Origin: Maridesulfovibrio hydrothermalis AM13 = DSM 14728
GTDB lineage: Bacteria > Desulfobacterota > Desulfovibrionia > Desulfovibrionales > Desulfovibrionaceae
DNA: 64,000 bases
Reading direction: 5' to 3'
Assembly: GCF_000331025.1 (NCBI RefSeq)
Contig: NC_020055.1
Coordinates: 1,706,370 to 1,770,369 of the forward strand
Shown: positions 33,818 through 44,263 of the stretch, in pieces
Layout: each line of letters begins with the position of its first letter
How positions within the stretch are numbered: the first letter of the stretch is position 1
The notes under the pieces: generated by a model
Seen by the model: only the letters and a program-made list of their open reading frames with translations
Told to the model about the DNA's origin: nothing
Databases searched by the model: none
Program-made: the position numbers and the translations under genes

Positions 33818-35482
33818 ATGTTTCCCATGAACAAACTTCTGCTGATTAACTGCCGTCAGGATATGGTAAATGCTTTTATCGAGCTTGGCTGCGAAGTGCG
33901 CTGCATTCGTTCCTCGGGGCGGGAACTTGATATTCCTGCGAAACTTGCAGAACTTGAATTTGATCCGGACCTTGTTTTTCAGCAGGAGATATTGGGGCTG
34001 CGTCTTTTCTTGCGAGGGCTTCATACGTTAAATTGCGTGCGCATTTACTGGTCCGTGGATACTCACCTGAATATGCACTGGCATGGCCTATATGGTTCAC
34101 TGTTTGACGGTGTGCTTACAGCTCATAAAAAATATGTTTCTTCTCTGGGTAAAGTCTGCGATGCAGATATTTGCTGGGTTCCGTGGATGGGAGGCAGGCC
34201 GGGACCTGAAATCGGGACCGGAAAAGGGATCATTCCATATACAAAACGAATCCATGATATGACCTTTGTGGGGCGGGTCTCAAAAGAAAGACGCTCCAGA
34301 CAATGGTTCGTAGATTTTCTTAATTCAAGCTACAATCTATATCTGGCGGATGGGCTGAGCTACAGTGAAATGATGGAGACTTACCGTCAAACCAGAATTG
34401 TTCCCAATGAAGCTATTTTCGGGGAGATTAATTTTCGCTTATTTGAGGCATGTTCGTGCGGATGCGCTATGGTCACCCCGGACATAGGAGAAGAGCTGGG
34501 TGAACTTTTTGAGATAGGCAAAGAAATAGAAGTTTACAATGATGCGCTTGAACTTAAAGAAATTCTTAGTCGCTTTTATCGTGATCCCGCTTATGCAGCA
34601 TCTATGGGATTAGCTGCCTACGAAAGAGTTTTGCGTGATCATCTGCCAGTAAACCGGGCTTCTCGTATTTTGGATTTTGCAAAAGAGGTAACTGTACGCA
34701 AAATCGATTCGCACAGGGCTGAACTGCTGAACCTTCTTATTGATGCCACTTTGGGGGAGGCTGGAGATCCTGCTGTTAAATGGGAAAAGCTTATAGCTCA
34801 GCTCTTACTGATTCCTGCGGGCGATCAGAGGGATACTGCCCTGATGCGGTTTTTTGCGCGCGCAGATATTCTGGATGGCTATATGGGAGTGGCCCGTCCT
34901 TATTTGGTGAAACAGCGAAAGAGTGCGGATTGTATTTTTAATATGACTGCTTCTCTTTGCGCGCTGAAACTTAATCAGTGGGATATTGCAAAGCATTTCT
35001 GGTATTCTTATTCGTCCGGAAAATATTCTGAAAATATAAGTAAGCCGCAGAATGAAGCACATCTTTTCATATTGTGGGGAGAAGAGCTTTGCAAGTGCGG
35101 TCTGAGTATTCGTTCTGGAGTTGTTTTTAACGAAAGATCAGGCATTCCTGCTTGCGGGGCTGATTGTTTTTTTGCTGCTTTGTATAAGCAGCCTGCTAAT
35201 CTTGATATATACAAGCACCTTGATTCTATCTTCAGAAATGTAAAAGGGGCTGAGCCGAGCCGGCTCGGTTTTCTATCTCATCTTTCCCTGCATAATCCGG
35301 ATGACTGGCGCATAAGTACGGAAGTTGGAATAACAAATTTAAAGGTATTTCGTATTTCTGAAGGTCTACATGAGCTTGAGAATGCCCGTAAAATAGCTGC
35401 TCGGTTCGGTGGAGAACGGTTTTTTAAACGTAAAATAGAATCTGAATTACCACTAATGAGAAATATGTTTAATAATGCCTAG
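33818..35482 (+). CDS. CgeB-like glycosyltransferase with C-terminal helical region
   Basis: The protein (554 residues) has an N-terminal half like the CgeB/Glyco_trans_1_2 family, with strands LLLINCRQDMVNAFIELGC and YWSVDTHLNMHWHG, and a sugar-nucleotide motif FGEINFRLFEACSCGCAMVTPDIGEELGELF near residue 205. The C-terminal half (about residues 290-554) is helical and TPR-like. Such proteins decorate proteins or surface glycans; this one lies alone, not in a glycan cluster. The ATG at 33818 is preceded by GGAG, 3 bases away; ATG 33827 is an alternative. The acceptor is unknown. Confidence 0.75.
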   Translation: MFPMNKLLLINCRQDMVNAFIELGCEVRCIRSSGRELDIPAKLAELEFDPDLVFQQEILGLRLFLRGLHTLNCVRIYWSVDTHLNMHWHGLYGSLFDGVLTAHKKYVSSLGKVCDADICWVPWMGGRPGPEIGTGKGIIPYTKRIHDMTFVGRVSKERRSRQWFVDFLNSSYNLYLADGLSYSEMMETYRQTRIVPNEAIFGEINFRLFEACSCGCAMVTPDIGEELGELFEIGKEIEVYNDALELKEILSRFYRDPAYAASMGLAAYERVLRDHLPVNRASRILDFAKEVTVRKIDSHRAELLNLLIDATLGEAGDPAVKWEKLIAQLLLIPAGDQRDTALMRFFARADILDGYMGVARPYLVKQRKSADCIFNMTASLCALKLNQWDIAKHFWYSYSSGKYSENISKPQNEAHLFILWGEELCKCGLSIRSGVVFNERSGIPACGADCFFAALYKQPANLDIYKHLDSIFRNVKGAEPSRLGFLSHLSLHNPDDWRISTEVGITNLKVFRISEGLHELENARKIAARFGGERFFKRKIESELPLMRNMFNNA

Positions 35483-35554
35483 CCATGCCATCGCTGTATA
35501 TAATATAAGTAATTTTCATACGGGGAATAAAATTAATACAAGGGGCTGTGTCGA

Positions 35555-35911
35555 ATGAGAGCTGGTGCTGTGTTTAACGAAAAGGCTTTTTTTGCACATC
35601 TGGGCGGTGATATAGAATTGGGTCTTGAGATTCTCATAGTTTACGTTGTGGATGCTCCGGCCAGAGCTGAATCCCTTGCTGAAGCTCTTGAGGCTGAGGA
35701 TCAGGACCGGGTCATAAAATTTTCTCATGCATTAAAAGGCATTTCCGCGACAATAAGAGCAGAAAAAATCACCATGCTTGCTGAAAAAGTGGAGAGGGCA
35801 GCCAGAAAGAATCAACTGGATGAAGCTAAACAAGTTATGCCTTTAATCGCTGAACAACTTGATAGCGTTCTTGAAATGGTTAAAAGTATCCTTAGTGAAC
35901 ATGGAAAATAA
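35555..35911 (+). CDS. HPt phosphotransfer protein
   Basis: The 118-residue protein is a single histidine-phosphotransfer domain: a four-helix bundle with H58 in FSHALKGISATIRA. It would shuttle phosphate between a hybrid kinase and a response regulator. No kinase is directly adjacent; the hybrid kinases encoded at 39232 and 58756 are candidates in the window, but the latter has its own HPt gene. The ATG follows a TGTCGA sequence with no clear ribosome site. Confidence 0.85.
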   Translation: MRAGAVFNEKAFFAHLGGDIELGLEILIVYVVDAPARAESLAEALEAEDQDRVIKFSHALKGISATIRAEKITMLAEKVERAARKNQLDEAKQVMPLIAEQLDSVLEMVKSILSEHGK

Positions 35912-36255
35912 AATCGTTACAGACCGGCCTCTGTATTGTCTGTTTATCTTAACAAAGTCATGATTTTCATAAGTTGAATTTGATTTTATGTGCAGTTATT
36001 CTGAGGGGCCGAAGATGTAATATCTGCCGCGTGTTCGGGGTGGGCTTTTTGCCTTCAAAAAGCACTGTCTGGTTATGCTGTAGTATGAGTTTATGTTTTT
36101 TTTGGGTTGACCAGTGTTTGCAGTTGTTGATAACTGCTTTCAAGTCAGGGTGAGAGGGCTTTTAATAGGGAAACTAATTCGCCGCTGTTTAGAATTTGGA
36201 GTTTTTATTAATTGGTTGATCAATTTATATGTGTAAATAAATCAGGAGAATAGGT
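35912..36255. other. Intergenic region before the chemoreceptor gene
   Basis: It holds an 8-bp hairpin GCTTTTTG-CCTT-CAAAAAGC (36044-36063) with no T-run, and a possible promoter TTGACC (36107-36112) with GATAAC (36129-36134). No gene seen. Confidence 0.35.
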
Positions 36256-38274
36256 ATGTTTAAGAACCTGAAACTCGGATGGAAGATTGGCGGTGGGTTC
36301 GTTGTTGTGCTGCTCTTAACCATTATTGTGGGCGGAGTAGGGTGGTATGGTTTATCTAAAGTTTCAGAAGAAAATTCCCGTACGGATGTAGTCAGCAAGG
36401 CTGTTGCAGATATGTATACATCCAGACTTATGGTGCTGTATTATTCTCTTAAAGGCACAAAAGATTATGAAGATAAATTTTATGCATCTATCAGCGCGAT
36501 AAGTAATAATATTTCCGCAAATAAAGACCTGTTTACAGCCAAAGGATTTGCTGAAGTATCTAAAATTGATGCAAAAGCAATCAAATACAAAGAAATATTC
36601 AATGATTATAAAAAGTATGAAACCGAAAAAAAACAAGCTGTTATAAACTGCATAGCAGCATCTGAAAATTTGAACAGGTATGTATCCCGGATGGAAAGTC
36701 AGGGTAAAGAATTTATTCAGAAAAGCTTCAACTCCATAACTGCCTCTACTGAAGCCAGAGATGCTTTCGATGGATATTCTACACTGGGCGAGGCTGACAG
36801 GCTTTTCCGTAATGCCCGAACTCTGGTTAATGCTTACCTGAGGACTGGTTCCAGTGAGTATATTTCGCAGGTCCGCGATGATCTTAACTCAATCATTACT
36901 ATGTGCAGCAGCCTGAATACAAACAGCTGGGTTGAAAAAAGTTCAGGTTGGAATATTGCTGAGCTGGAGAATGAAACGCGTGCCTACCTTGACAGTTTTA
37001 ATGTGATTGTCGAGAAGGCCGCCCTTCAAAGCTCTGAGCTGAAAGCCATGGCTGCTGTCGGTGTTGAGGCCCTTAGTTTAAGTGAGCAGATTATGGCTCA
37101 GCAGCAGATTGCCACTGACGATGTTATGAAAGCATCCTTTTCCATGATTCTGGGCGGACTGGTTATCGCTCTTCTGTGTGGCGGAATAATCTCATATATT
37201 GTTACCAGCGTAATTACCGGACCAATCCGCAAAGGTGTCTCTTTTGCGGAAAATATGTCCCGGGGGGATTTTACCGGCACACTTGATATTAATCAGCGTG
37301 ATGAAATCGGAATTCTGGCAGCTGCCTTGAATGATATGGTTGTTAAGCTGTCGTCGGTTGTTTCCGAAGTTGGCAGTTCTTCTGAAAATGTCGCTTCAGG
37401 CAGTGAAGAGCTTTCCGCTACGGCTGAAAGTCTTTCGCAGGCTTCAACGGAGCAGGCCGCTAATGTTGAGGAAGTCTCCGCTTCAATGGAAGAAATGACC
37501 GCAAATATCAGGCAGAATGCAGAGAATGCCCAGCAGACCGAGCAGATAGCAGTACAGTCCTCAAGGCAGGCTGAAAGAGGCGGCGAAGCTGTGAGCAAGG
37601 CTGTTGATGCCATGAAGAATATTGCCGAGAAGATTTCCATTATTGAGGAAATTGCACGCCAGACTAATTTGCTGGCTCTTAATGCCGCTATTGAAGCTGC
37701 GCGTGCCGGAGAGCATGGCAAGGGATTTGCTGTTGTTGCAGCTGAAGTAAGAAAGCTTGCTGAGCGAAGCGGTGAAGCTGCCGGAGAAATTGGTGAACTT
37801 TCCTCCAGCACTGTCGGGGTTGCCGAAAAGGCCGGCGAAATGCTCACTCTGCTTGTACCGGATATTAAGCGCACAGCGGAACTGGTGCAGGAGATTGCTG
37901 CGGGTAGCAGTGAACAGCTTTCCGGAGTTGAACAGATCAACAAGGCTGTGCAGCAGCTCGATCAGGTTACTCAGCAGAATGCATCTGCTTCTGAAGAAAT
38001 GGCTTCCACCTCTGAAGAGCTTTCAAGTCAGGCTGAACAGTTGCAGCAGGTGATGAGTTTCTTTCGGGTAAGTTCCCAGCCTCAGAGAAGAGCCAGATCC
38101 AGAGCACTTCCTGCTTCACGTCCTACAGCTGGCTCTCATGCCTCTGCGCCTGTAAGCGAGTTTCGGGCGCAAAGCGTTCCTTCAAAAGTTGAAAACCAGA
38201 CAAACGCGGCCTCTTCAGGTGTTGCCCTCGATATGGGGAACGATTTTTCTGATGGGGATTTTGAGAAATTCTGA
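36256..38274 (+). CDS. Methyl-accepting chemotaxis protein
   Basis: The 672-residue receptor has TM1 (residues 11-31, [20 protein letters not shown]), a periplasmic helical domain of about 250 residues (four-helix or HBM-like), TM2 (about 295-318, [20 protein letters not shown]), a HAMP domain and the signalling domain with the conserved hairpin tip [20 protein letters not shown] and [21 protein letters not shown] disordered C-terminal tail ends in [10 protein letters not shown] CheW gene follows, so the pair is likely one signalling unit. The ligand cannot be told from the sequence. Confidence 0.95.
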   Translation: MFKNLKLGWKIGGGFVVVLLLTIIVGGVGWYGLSKVSEENSRTDVVSKAVADMYTSRLMVLYYSLKGTKDYEDKFYASISAISNNISANKDLFTAKGFAEVSKIDAKAIKYKEIFNDYKKYETEKKQAVINCIAASENLNRYVSRMESQGKEFIQKSFNSITASTEARDAFDGYSTLGEADRLFRNARTLVNAYLRTGSSEYISQVRDDLNSIITMCSSLNTNSWVEKSSGWNIAELENETRAYLDSFNVIVEKAALQSSELKAMAAVGVEALSLSEQIMAQQQIATDDVMKASFSMILGGLVIALLCGGIISYIVTSVITGPIRKGVSFAENMSRGDFTGTLDINQRDEIGILAAALNDMVVKLSSVVSEVGSSSENVASGSEELSATAESLSQASTEQAANVEEVSASMEEMTANIRQNAENAQQTEQIAVQSSRQAERGGEAVSKAVDAMKNIAEKISIIEEIARQTNLLALNAAIEAARAGEHGKGFAVVAAEVRKLAERSGEAAGEIGELSSSTVGVAEKAGEMLTLLVPDIKRTAELVQEIAAGSSEQLSGVEQINKAVQQLDQVTQQNASASEEMASTSEELSSQAEQLQQVMSFFRVSSQPQRRARSRALPASRPTAGSHASAPVSEFRAQSVPSKVENQTNAASSGVALDMGNDFSDGDFEKF

Positions 38275-38365
38275 TAAACTGTGGCTGAATATTATTTTTT
38301 AGCTTATGATAAGTTCAGGATGAAAAATCTGGTCGTTATAGCCCATAAAAAAGCAGGTGTTAAGG

Positions 38366-38914
38366 ATGAGTGTTGAAATTAATAGCACAACCAATCAGTA
38401 TCTGACCTTTACCTTGAATAAAGATATATATGCGTTAGACATTTCCAGCGTGAGAGAAGTGCTGGAACTTACCCCGATTACCCGGATTCCCAGAACTCCT
38501 AAGTTCATGCGGGGGGTGATCAACCTCAGGGGACACGCTGTCCCTGTCGTTGATATGCGGCTAAAGTTCGGAATGAGCAGGACAGAGGATACTATTAATA
38601 CCTGTATCATTATAGTTGAGGTTGTCTTTGACGGTGAGAATACTGTCATGGGAGCTTTGGCCGATTCTGTACGCGAAGTTATTGAGTTGACTGAAAGCAT
38701 GATAGAAGAGCCTCCGAGAATGGGGACAACCATCAAGACTGATTTTATCCGCGGAATGGGTAAACAGGATGATGATTTTGTCATTATTCTCAATATTAAC
38801 AAAATTCTCTCAGTTGAAGAGCTTGCAATGCTTAAGAGTGTTCAGCATGATTCACCCGGAGCTGAAGTTATGCAGGAAGTTAATCCATCACAAGGGATGA
38901 CTCTTAGTCTTTAG
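38366..38914 (+). CDS. cheW: CheW chemotaxis coupling protein
   Basis: CheW links receptors to the CheA kinase. The protein (182 residues) shows the family pattern QYLTFTLNKDIYALDISSVREVLE, IPRTPKFMRGVINLRGHAVPVVDMRLKFGM and DSVREVIELT. The ATG at 38366 is chosen with AGG 8 bases upstream; a GTG three codons earlier would be an alternative. A tail of about 20 residues after the core is longer than usual. It lies 91 bases after the chemoreceptor gene. Confidence 0.95.
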   Translation: MSVEINSTTNQYLTFTLNKDIYALDISSVREVLELTPITRIPRTPKFMRGVINLRGHAVPVVDMRLKFGMSRTEDTINTCIIIVEVVFDGENTVMGALADSVREVIELTESMIEEPPRMGTTIKTDFIRGMGKQDDDFVIILNINKILSVEELAMLKSVQHDSPGAEVMQEVNPSQGMTLSL

Positions 38915-38965
38915 CCTGACTTTCAATTTCCTGCTCAGTCAGGTTCTGTAATAATTGAATATGGT

Positions 38966-39002
38966 ATAAAGCCCGTTTCCTGAATAAGGAAACGGGCTTT
39001 AT
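38966..39002. terminator. Strong bidirectional terminator after cheW
   Basis: A perfect 16-bp stem (ATAAAGCCCGTTTCCT 38966-38981, AGGAAACGGGCTTTAT 38987-39002) with a 5-base loop and a short T-run. Confidence 0.9.
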
Positions 39003-39231
39003 TATACTGATTTTGTAAGTTGATTTAACTGATAGCTGATCTTGTCAAACAGGTATAACAGCATCAATGTGATAAGTTGTTTATAGAACTTTAAATAAAA
39101 TGTCTTAAAAAAGTGATTAATACTTGAAATGTTGCTGTCTGTAAAATAAGCTCTGTAACAATCAGGTTGGTTTTGCTGTCTGCTGTTTTTCTCATTCGTT
39201 TTTTTTAAATTCGTAACTTATTCAGTGTGAT

Positions 39232-41199
39232 ATGAAAAATAAGATTTACTCCGCATTGTTGCTTGTCTGCATCGTAATTGCTTTTGGAGCAGGGACTTTT
39301 GGCGGTGCGCATCTTTTTTTTGCGATTGCAGCCGAGGCTGTCATTGTGGGCGTTGGTCTCTGGGCTTTACTTAAATTAAGAGAAGGCCGAGTCTGCGAGC
39401 GTGCTGAGATCGAAAGCTGGCATGCAACAGTTATGAATAATGCGGGGCTGGCTTATTACCGGGCTGACATGGATGGAGAACTCATCTTTGTTGACGACCT
39501 TTGCAGAGTTTTTGGTCAGTCGCTGATGTTGCCCGACGGGGATGATTGGCAGAAAATTCTGCTGCCTCACCTCAGTGAACGCGGTGATGGCAGCCGTTGG
39601 GAAAAGCTGCTGCTGTCTGAAGATGCTTTTGACTGTTTTGAATCGACTCATATGGTGCATGGTGGCCACAGTGTTTTTTTTGCACATACAATGCAACTTC
39701 TTTTTGACAGTGACGGACAGGTTTCCGGCATTGCCGGAACTGTATGCGATATTTCCAGTCAGAAAAAAGTAGAGAGAGAACTCCTCAAAAAAAGCAGCCT
39801 GCTTGATGCTGTAATGAATTATTCAGAAGATTCGGTTTTCATTCAAGATTTTGAAGGCAATCTTGTAAAAGTTAATAATGTTTTTTGTTCATATGCCGGA
39901 GCGGTAAAACCGGAAGAGTGTATCGGGGCTAATATTCGAGATTACTTGTCTCCGCAGGTCGTGGCAAAAGTTATGCAGGATATCGGCGAAGTTGTAACAA
40001 CGGGCCGTGATAGCAATTTTATAATGCCGGCGGTGGACAGTCTTGGAAATAAGTTGCGTTTTGATGTCCGCCATTGTTTGTATCGCAATTGTGACGGCGA
40101 ACCGGAGTCAATTATAGGATTTGCCCGGGCGCTCCCTGAGAAGGATGGAAGTCTCGATTTTGAGATGCGTAATGCTGATTTTGCTTTACTCGAAACAATT
40201 TCCCATGAATTGCGTACCCCACTTGCCGGAATAATAGGGAGTCTGCGTGTGCTTGAGGGGACAGATTTGTCCGCAGAAGCTAAGGGTTACGTGGATAAAT
40301 GTATTTTGTCCGCTGAGCGTTTCAATGATGTGGTGAGCAATTATCTGCACGAATTATCAGGTAATTTTGATCCGGATGATAAGGAATTCATCTCCCCTGC
40401 GTCGGTTATGGAGAATATTGTGGAGCTGTTTAAGCCGGCTGCATTGCAGCAGGAGAGATGTATAAGTTGCGCTGCGGATGAGAACCTTCCTGACAAAATT
40501 TTATGCAGCAAGCGGGGAGTAAGTCAGGCTTTGTTCTGCCTGATGAATATCGGCATGTCTGTTTTTCCTGAGCAGGGTATTACTCTCGGTGCAAGGGTTT
40601 GCGAAAGGGATGCGGATAAATTTATTTTGGATTTTTATTTAACATCTGATTCAAAGATGACTCAAGATCAAAATGAGTGCATGTTTACCGATTGCTTTAA
40701 AAGATCTGCTGGGAGAATTGATGCAGCAATTTATTCAGAATCAGGTGAACAGACTGAGTTCGGGTTTAAATTTGAAGCGCCGAGCGCGCAGGCAGTCGAT
40801 TCAAAGGTTGACAGTACAGAGCAGAGTTTAACTGTCCTTCTGGCGGAAGATGATATCAGCAGTCAGGTTTTAATGCGTAAAAAACTTGAAGGGTGGGGGC
40901 ATGCTGTGCGTACTGCATCCACTGGTTTAGAGGTTCTGGGATGCATTAAAGAACAGGAGTATGACCTTGTATTGATGGATATTCATATGCCGGAAATGAA
41001 TGGCTATGAAGCTATCAGGTCTATCAGGGAATACGAATCCGGTGGTGCTCAGGTTCCTATTGTAGTAATGAGTGCCTATGTGAATGACCGTTTTCGGGAG
41101 GAAATAAAAGAACTTGGAATCACAGATTTTGTATCAAAACCGATCAGAACGGAAGAATTTAAAAAGACCTTGGACCAGCATTTTAAAAAGGACAGCTAG
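39232..41199 (+). CDS. Hybrid histidine kinase with degenerate ATPase domain and receiver
   Basis: The 655-residue protein has two N-terminal hydrophobic segments (residues 7-47), two PAS domains (about 60-180 and 185-300), a HisKA domain with H325 (ISHELRTPLAGIIGSLRVLEG), an ATPase-like domain and a C-terminal receiver with D583 (LVLMDIHMPEMNG). The ATPase region (QALFCLMNIGMSVFPEQ and following) lacks a recognisable N-box asparagine and the glycine-rich G boxes, so it may not bind ATP. It could act as a phosphatase or as a phosphorelay partner fed by another kinase. The TTCAGTGTGAT start region has no strong ribosome site. Confidence 0.85.
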   Translation: MKNKIYSALLLVCIVIAFGAGTFGGAHLFFAIAAEAVIVGVGLWALLKLREGRVCERAEIESWHATVMNNAGLAYYRADMDGELIFVDDLCRVFGQSLMLPDGDDWQKILLPHLSERGDGSRWEKLLLSEDAFDCFESTHMVHGGHSVFFAHTMQLLFDSDGQVSGIAGTVCDISSQKKVERELLKKSSLLDAVMNYSEDSVFIQDFEGNLVKVNNVFCSYAGAVKPEECIGANIRDYLSPQVVAKVMQDIGEVVTTGRDSNFIMPAVDSLGNKLRFDVRHCLYRNCDGEPESIIGFARALPEKDGSLDFEMRNADFALLETISHELRTPLAGIIGSLRVLEGTDLSAEAKGYVDKCILSAERFNDVVSNYLHELSGNFDPDDKEFISPASVMENIVELFKPAALQQERCISCAADENLPDKILCSKRGVSQALFCLMNIGMSVFPEQGITLGARVCERDADKFILDFYLTSDSKMTQDQNECMFTDCFKRSAGRIDAAIYSESGEQTEFGFKFEAPSAQAVDSKVDSTEQSLTVLLAEDDISSQVLMRKKLEGWGHAVRTASTGLEVLGCIKEQEYDLVLMDIHMPEMNGYEAIRSIREYESGGAQVPIVVMSAYVNDRFREEIKELGITDFVSKPIRTEEFKKTLDQHFKKDS

Positions 41200-41289
41200 G
41201 CAAGGTCTTTCCAGTTTTTTTTCAGCCATTTGGCCGTTGCAGAGTAAAATCCCTGTTAATGAGCTTTGTGCATCAAATCTGCTTTCTTT

Positions 41290-41901
41290 TTATTTACCCA
41301 GCACGTTATTGATGTAGAAGGCGACACCGTCTTCCAGCATCTGTACAGCCAGTAAGATCAATACCAGTCCCATGAGACGTTCGCAGGCCCTCAGTCCGCG
41401 TTTACCCAGTATGCGTGCCAGAGTCGGGCCGGCCATCATAATAATAAAAGTAAGCCCCCATGCGAGCATGGTTCCTGACAGTACCGTGAGGTCCGCGTCC
41501 CCTCTGGAACCGTAGACCATGACCGCAGCCAGAAGCGACGGCCCAGCAAATAACGGCACGGCGATAGGCACAATGAACGGATCTTTTTCTGCTTCCGTGG
41601 CAGAGCCTTCCGGTTTGGGAAAAATCATTTTCATGGAGATGATGAATAAGATTACACCACCTGCTATGCGCAGGGTTGATTGGTGGATGTTCAGCATTTT
41701 CATCAGGCCCGCTCCGAGGTACATGAATAAGATTATGATACCCAGAGCAAAAAGTAATTCCCGAAGCAGTATTTTCCGCTGCTTAGCCGGGGAAAATTCT
41801 TTGAGCATGGAGAGGCATACCGGCAGGTTACCTAGCGGGTCCATGATCAAAAAAAGCGGAAAAGCTATTTCAAATATGGCACTTAGTGATTTGATTTCCA
41901 T
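41290..41901 (-). CDS. MarC-family integral membrane protein
   Basis: The 203-residue protein has six hydrophobic segments and the UPF0056/MarC motifs: FLIMDPLGNLPVCLSMLKEF near the N-terminus and VPIAVPLFAGPSLLAAVMVYG in the middle. The family was once thought to give antibiotic resistance but its transport role is not settled. It begins 3 bases after the aldolase stop, on the - strand, in a compact trio with the aldolase and Ste24 genes. Confidence 0.92.
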   Translation of the reverse strand: MEIKSLSAIFEIAFPLFLIMDPLGNLPVCLSMLKEFSPAKQRKILLRELLFALGIIILFMYLGAGLMKMLNIHQSTLRIAGGVILFIISMKMIFPKPEGSATEAEKDPFIVPIAVPLFAGPSLLAAVMVYGSRGDADLTVLSGTMLAWGLTFIIMMAGPTLARILGKRGLRACERLMGLVLILLAVQMLEDGVAFYINNVLGK

Positions 41902-41904
41902 GAG

Positions 41905-42561
41905 CTAATCTTCCTTTCCTCCGGCCTGACCGTATGTTGAGAATTTATCAATGACCCGTTCCATTTCATCCTCAGGTACGATTACCGGTTTTCCGACTGA
42001 AAGGGCCTGAATATATATTCGGGCAATCAGTTCCAGTTCTTCAGCGGCATCAAAAGCATTCTGAATGGCTTGTCCGACAGTTATGAGGCCGTGATTTGCC
42101 AGCAGCACTGCGTTGTAGTCTTCAATTGTATTAACAACATTCTCAGCAAGTTCAGGTGTACCGAAGGTTGCATACGGGGCCAGAGGAACCTTTTTGCCTG
42201 CAAAGCCGACAAGGTAATGCACGGCCGGCAGTTCCATATTCAGGCAAGCCACAGTTGTGGCATAGACTGAATGAGTGTGGACCACCGCGTTTATTGCGGG
42301 TCTTTTTTTATATAAAGCAATATGAAATCCCGCTTCGCTTGATGGCTTACGCTTTGAATCATGAATATTGCCTTCAAGGTCCATGAGCACGATATCTCCA
42401 GCGGTAGCATCCAGATAGTTCAATCCGCTGGGGCTGATTGCCATTAGCCCTTTGCTGCGGTTCAGAATACTTAAATTTCCACCTGTTCCGGTTGTTAATC
42501 CGGCTTCAAGCATTTTGCGGCCATATTCAACAACCAGATTTCTTTCTTGGCTAAGCAGCAT
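41905..42561 (-). CDS. Class II (zinc) aldolase/adducin family protein
   Basis: The 218-residue protein resembles L-fuculose-1-phosphate aldolase and its relatives. The zinc ligands are present in VVHTHSVYATTVACLN (two histidines) and LLANHGLITVG (third histidine), with an acidic residue in SSEAGFHIAL. Relatives act on fuculose, rhamnulose, ribulose or methylthioribulose phosphates, and the substrate cannot be fixed here. The start lies after an AAGGATAA ribosome site (reverse strand). The neighbours (MarC and a protease) give no pathway clue. Confidence 0.9.
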   Translation of the reverse strand: MLLSQERNLVVEYGRKMLEAGLTTGTGGNLSILNRSKGLMAISPSGLNYLDATAGDIVLMDLEGNIHDSKRKPSSEAGFHIALYKKRPAINAVVHTHSVYATTVACLNMELPAVHYLVGFAGKKVPLAPYATFGTPELAENVVNTIEDYNAVLLANHGLITVGQAIQNAFDAAEELELIARIYIQALSVGKPVIVPEDEMERVIDKFSTYGQAGGKED

Positions 42562-42572
42562 TATATTATCCT

Positions 42573-43808
42573 TTATTTTTGCGCTCTAAGGTTTTTGATT
42601 CGCGTAAGCACCGGGGGATGGCTATATTCCAGCCAGACATAAAAAGGGTGCGGGGTAAGGTTGGAAAGATTGCTCGCTGAAAGTTTTTTCAACGCACTGA
42701 TCAGCATTGAGGGGTCACCGGTTGTCTGCGCAGCAAAATCATCGGCTTCAAATTCATGCCTGCGGGAACGGATGTTGCTGAATATGGAAAGCACAACTGA
42801 CACCGGAGTATAGAGCAGGGCAAAGAAAATCAGTCCGGCATGGACAGAAATCTGTTCCATTTTGAACGCAGCAAACAGCTCCCTGTTGCCGAGAAAAAAA
42901 GACATGAGCAAGAAGACTATCCCGGTATTTATGATGCTCATAAGTATCATTTTGCGAATATGTCCCAGCTTGCAGTGCCCTACTTCATGGGCAAGTACGG
43001 CGACAATCTCGTCAGTGGAAAGACTCTCAATAAGAGTATCAAACAGGGCGATCCTTTTCTTTTTGCCGAATCCGGTAAAGTAGGCATTGGCCTTGGTAGA
43101 TCGTTTGGAACCGTCAATCATATAAATACCGGAAAGCTCAAACCCATTGGTTGCGGCGAATTGCTCGATCTTCTCTTTAAGTTCCCCGTCTTCTAGAGGA
43201 GTAAATTTGTTAAACAGAGGCAGAATCCACGTAGGAGCAATATATTGAATTCCAAGGGTGATAAATACTGTGAAAACCCAGCACCACAGCCAGGCAAAAG
43301 CTCCTGTGGCATTAAAAAAAAGAAGCACCCCGCTTAGAATAATTCCGCCAATAATCCCACCCAGCAGGTAACCTTTGAGTTTATCAATGATGAATGTTTT
43401 CAGGTCGGTTTTATTGAACCCGAACTTTTCTTCAAGAACAAAGGTACCGTAAAGTGAAAAGGGCAGAGAAATAATATCGCTCAGTATTGCCAGACCGGCA
43501 AAGAAAATAAGTCCGGTTACAATCTCACCATATCCGAATCCTGCGGCCCAGAGGTCAAGAGTATTGAATCCGCCCAGAATTATAAAAACAACCGTGAGTA
43601 GTGTGCTGCAAATACTGGATAAATTTTCAAAACCTATTCCGGCTTTGGTGTATTCCTGTGATTTGCGGTATTTATCTGCATCAAAGGTTTCAGAAAATTC
43701 ATCTGGAAGGTCTGGTGATAGGGCTTTGCGGTTAAGCTGACGGGAAATTATGCCCAGCAGGCAAGTGCCTATAAGTGAAAATAATATGATAAAAAGGTAT
43801 ATATTCAT
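42573..43808 (-). CDS. Ste24/HtpX-like M48 zinc metalloprotease (CAAX prenyl protease 1 family)
   Basis: The 411-residue membrane protease has the zinc motif HEVGHCKLGH and a second acidic ligand region RRHEFEADDFAAQ, the two marks of M48. Several hydrophobic segments surround the active site, including the N-terminal MNIYLFIILFSLIGTCLLGI. Bacterial members are thought to degrade damaged membrane proteins rather than process prenylated substrates. It is the first gene of the - strand trio, with 11 bases before the aldolase gene. Confidence 0.93.
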   Translation of the reverse strand: MNIYLFIILFSLIGTCLLGIISRQLNRKALSPDLPDEFSETFDADKYRKSQEYTKAGIGFENLSSICSTLLTVVFIILGGFNTLDLWAAGFGYGEIVTGLIFFAGLAILSDIISLPFSLYGTFVLEEKFGFNKTDLKTFIIDKLKGYLLGGIIGGIILSGVLLFFNATGAFAWLWCWVFTVFITLGIQYIAPTWILPLFNKFTPLEDGELKEKIEQFAATNGFELSGIYMIDGSKRSTKANAYFTGFGKKKRIALFDTLIESLSTDEIVAVLAHEVGHCKLGHIRKMILMSIINTGIVFLLMSFFLGNRELFAAFKMEQISVHAGLIFFALLYTPVSVVLSIFSNIRSRRHEFEADDFAAQTTGDPSMLISALKKLSASNLSNLTPHPFYVWLEYSHPPVLTRIKNLRAQK

Positions 43809-44263
43809 CAGGTTCCTATGATTCCGGTTGAGTTTGCAGCTTTTCAGGCAAGCCTGAATATAATGTCCTAAACGACTTTAAGCCCGTAAAACTAACTCCT
43901 GGAATGTGCGCCGTCAATGAATCACATAAGCTCTTTGCGCAGATATTTTTGTTTATGAAAAGTTATTGAAGATGCCTATGTTCTTGACAATTCAGGCTAT
44001 AGTGTAAACAATTATATAGTACCATAAAGAGGGGCAAAGTTCGGTTGAATTCTTTTTTGATTGCTGTTGTTTTGTATAATGGGGACTAAGAACATCTTTA
44101 TTTGATTTAATATTTCTCTCGGGTATAATTCAGAGCAGTTCTATGAGAACTGCTTGGCCAGCTAATGGTAAAAAATATCAAGTTTTGTAAAATGATAAAT
44201 ATTTTTTAGGACCGTCACAAATTTTATAGATAGTTCAGAAATAGTTTGAGGGAGTCTTTTTGT
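43809..44263. other. Intergenic region with a promoter-like block and a small hairpin
   Basis: It separates the - strand protease from the + strand TPR gene. TTGACA (43984-43989) lies 17 bases from AACAAT (44007-44012), and the first 16 bases match the tRNA-Val promoter (see 31978) at 15 positions. About 120 bases on, a perfect 9-bp hairpin AGCAGTTCT-ATG-AGAACTGCT (44134-44154) occurs. A small RNA is possible but not shown. Confidence 0.45.

Noticed and set aside
37293-37943. Serine-rich - strand ORF opposite the chemoreceptor gene
   Set aside because: It mirrors the alanine/glutamate-rich signalling domain and has no independent support.
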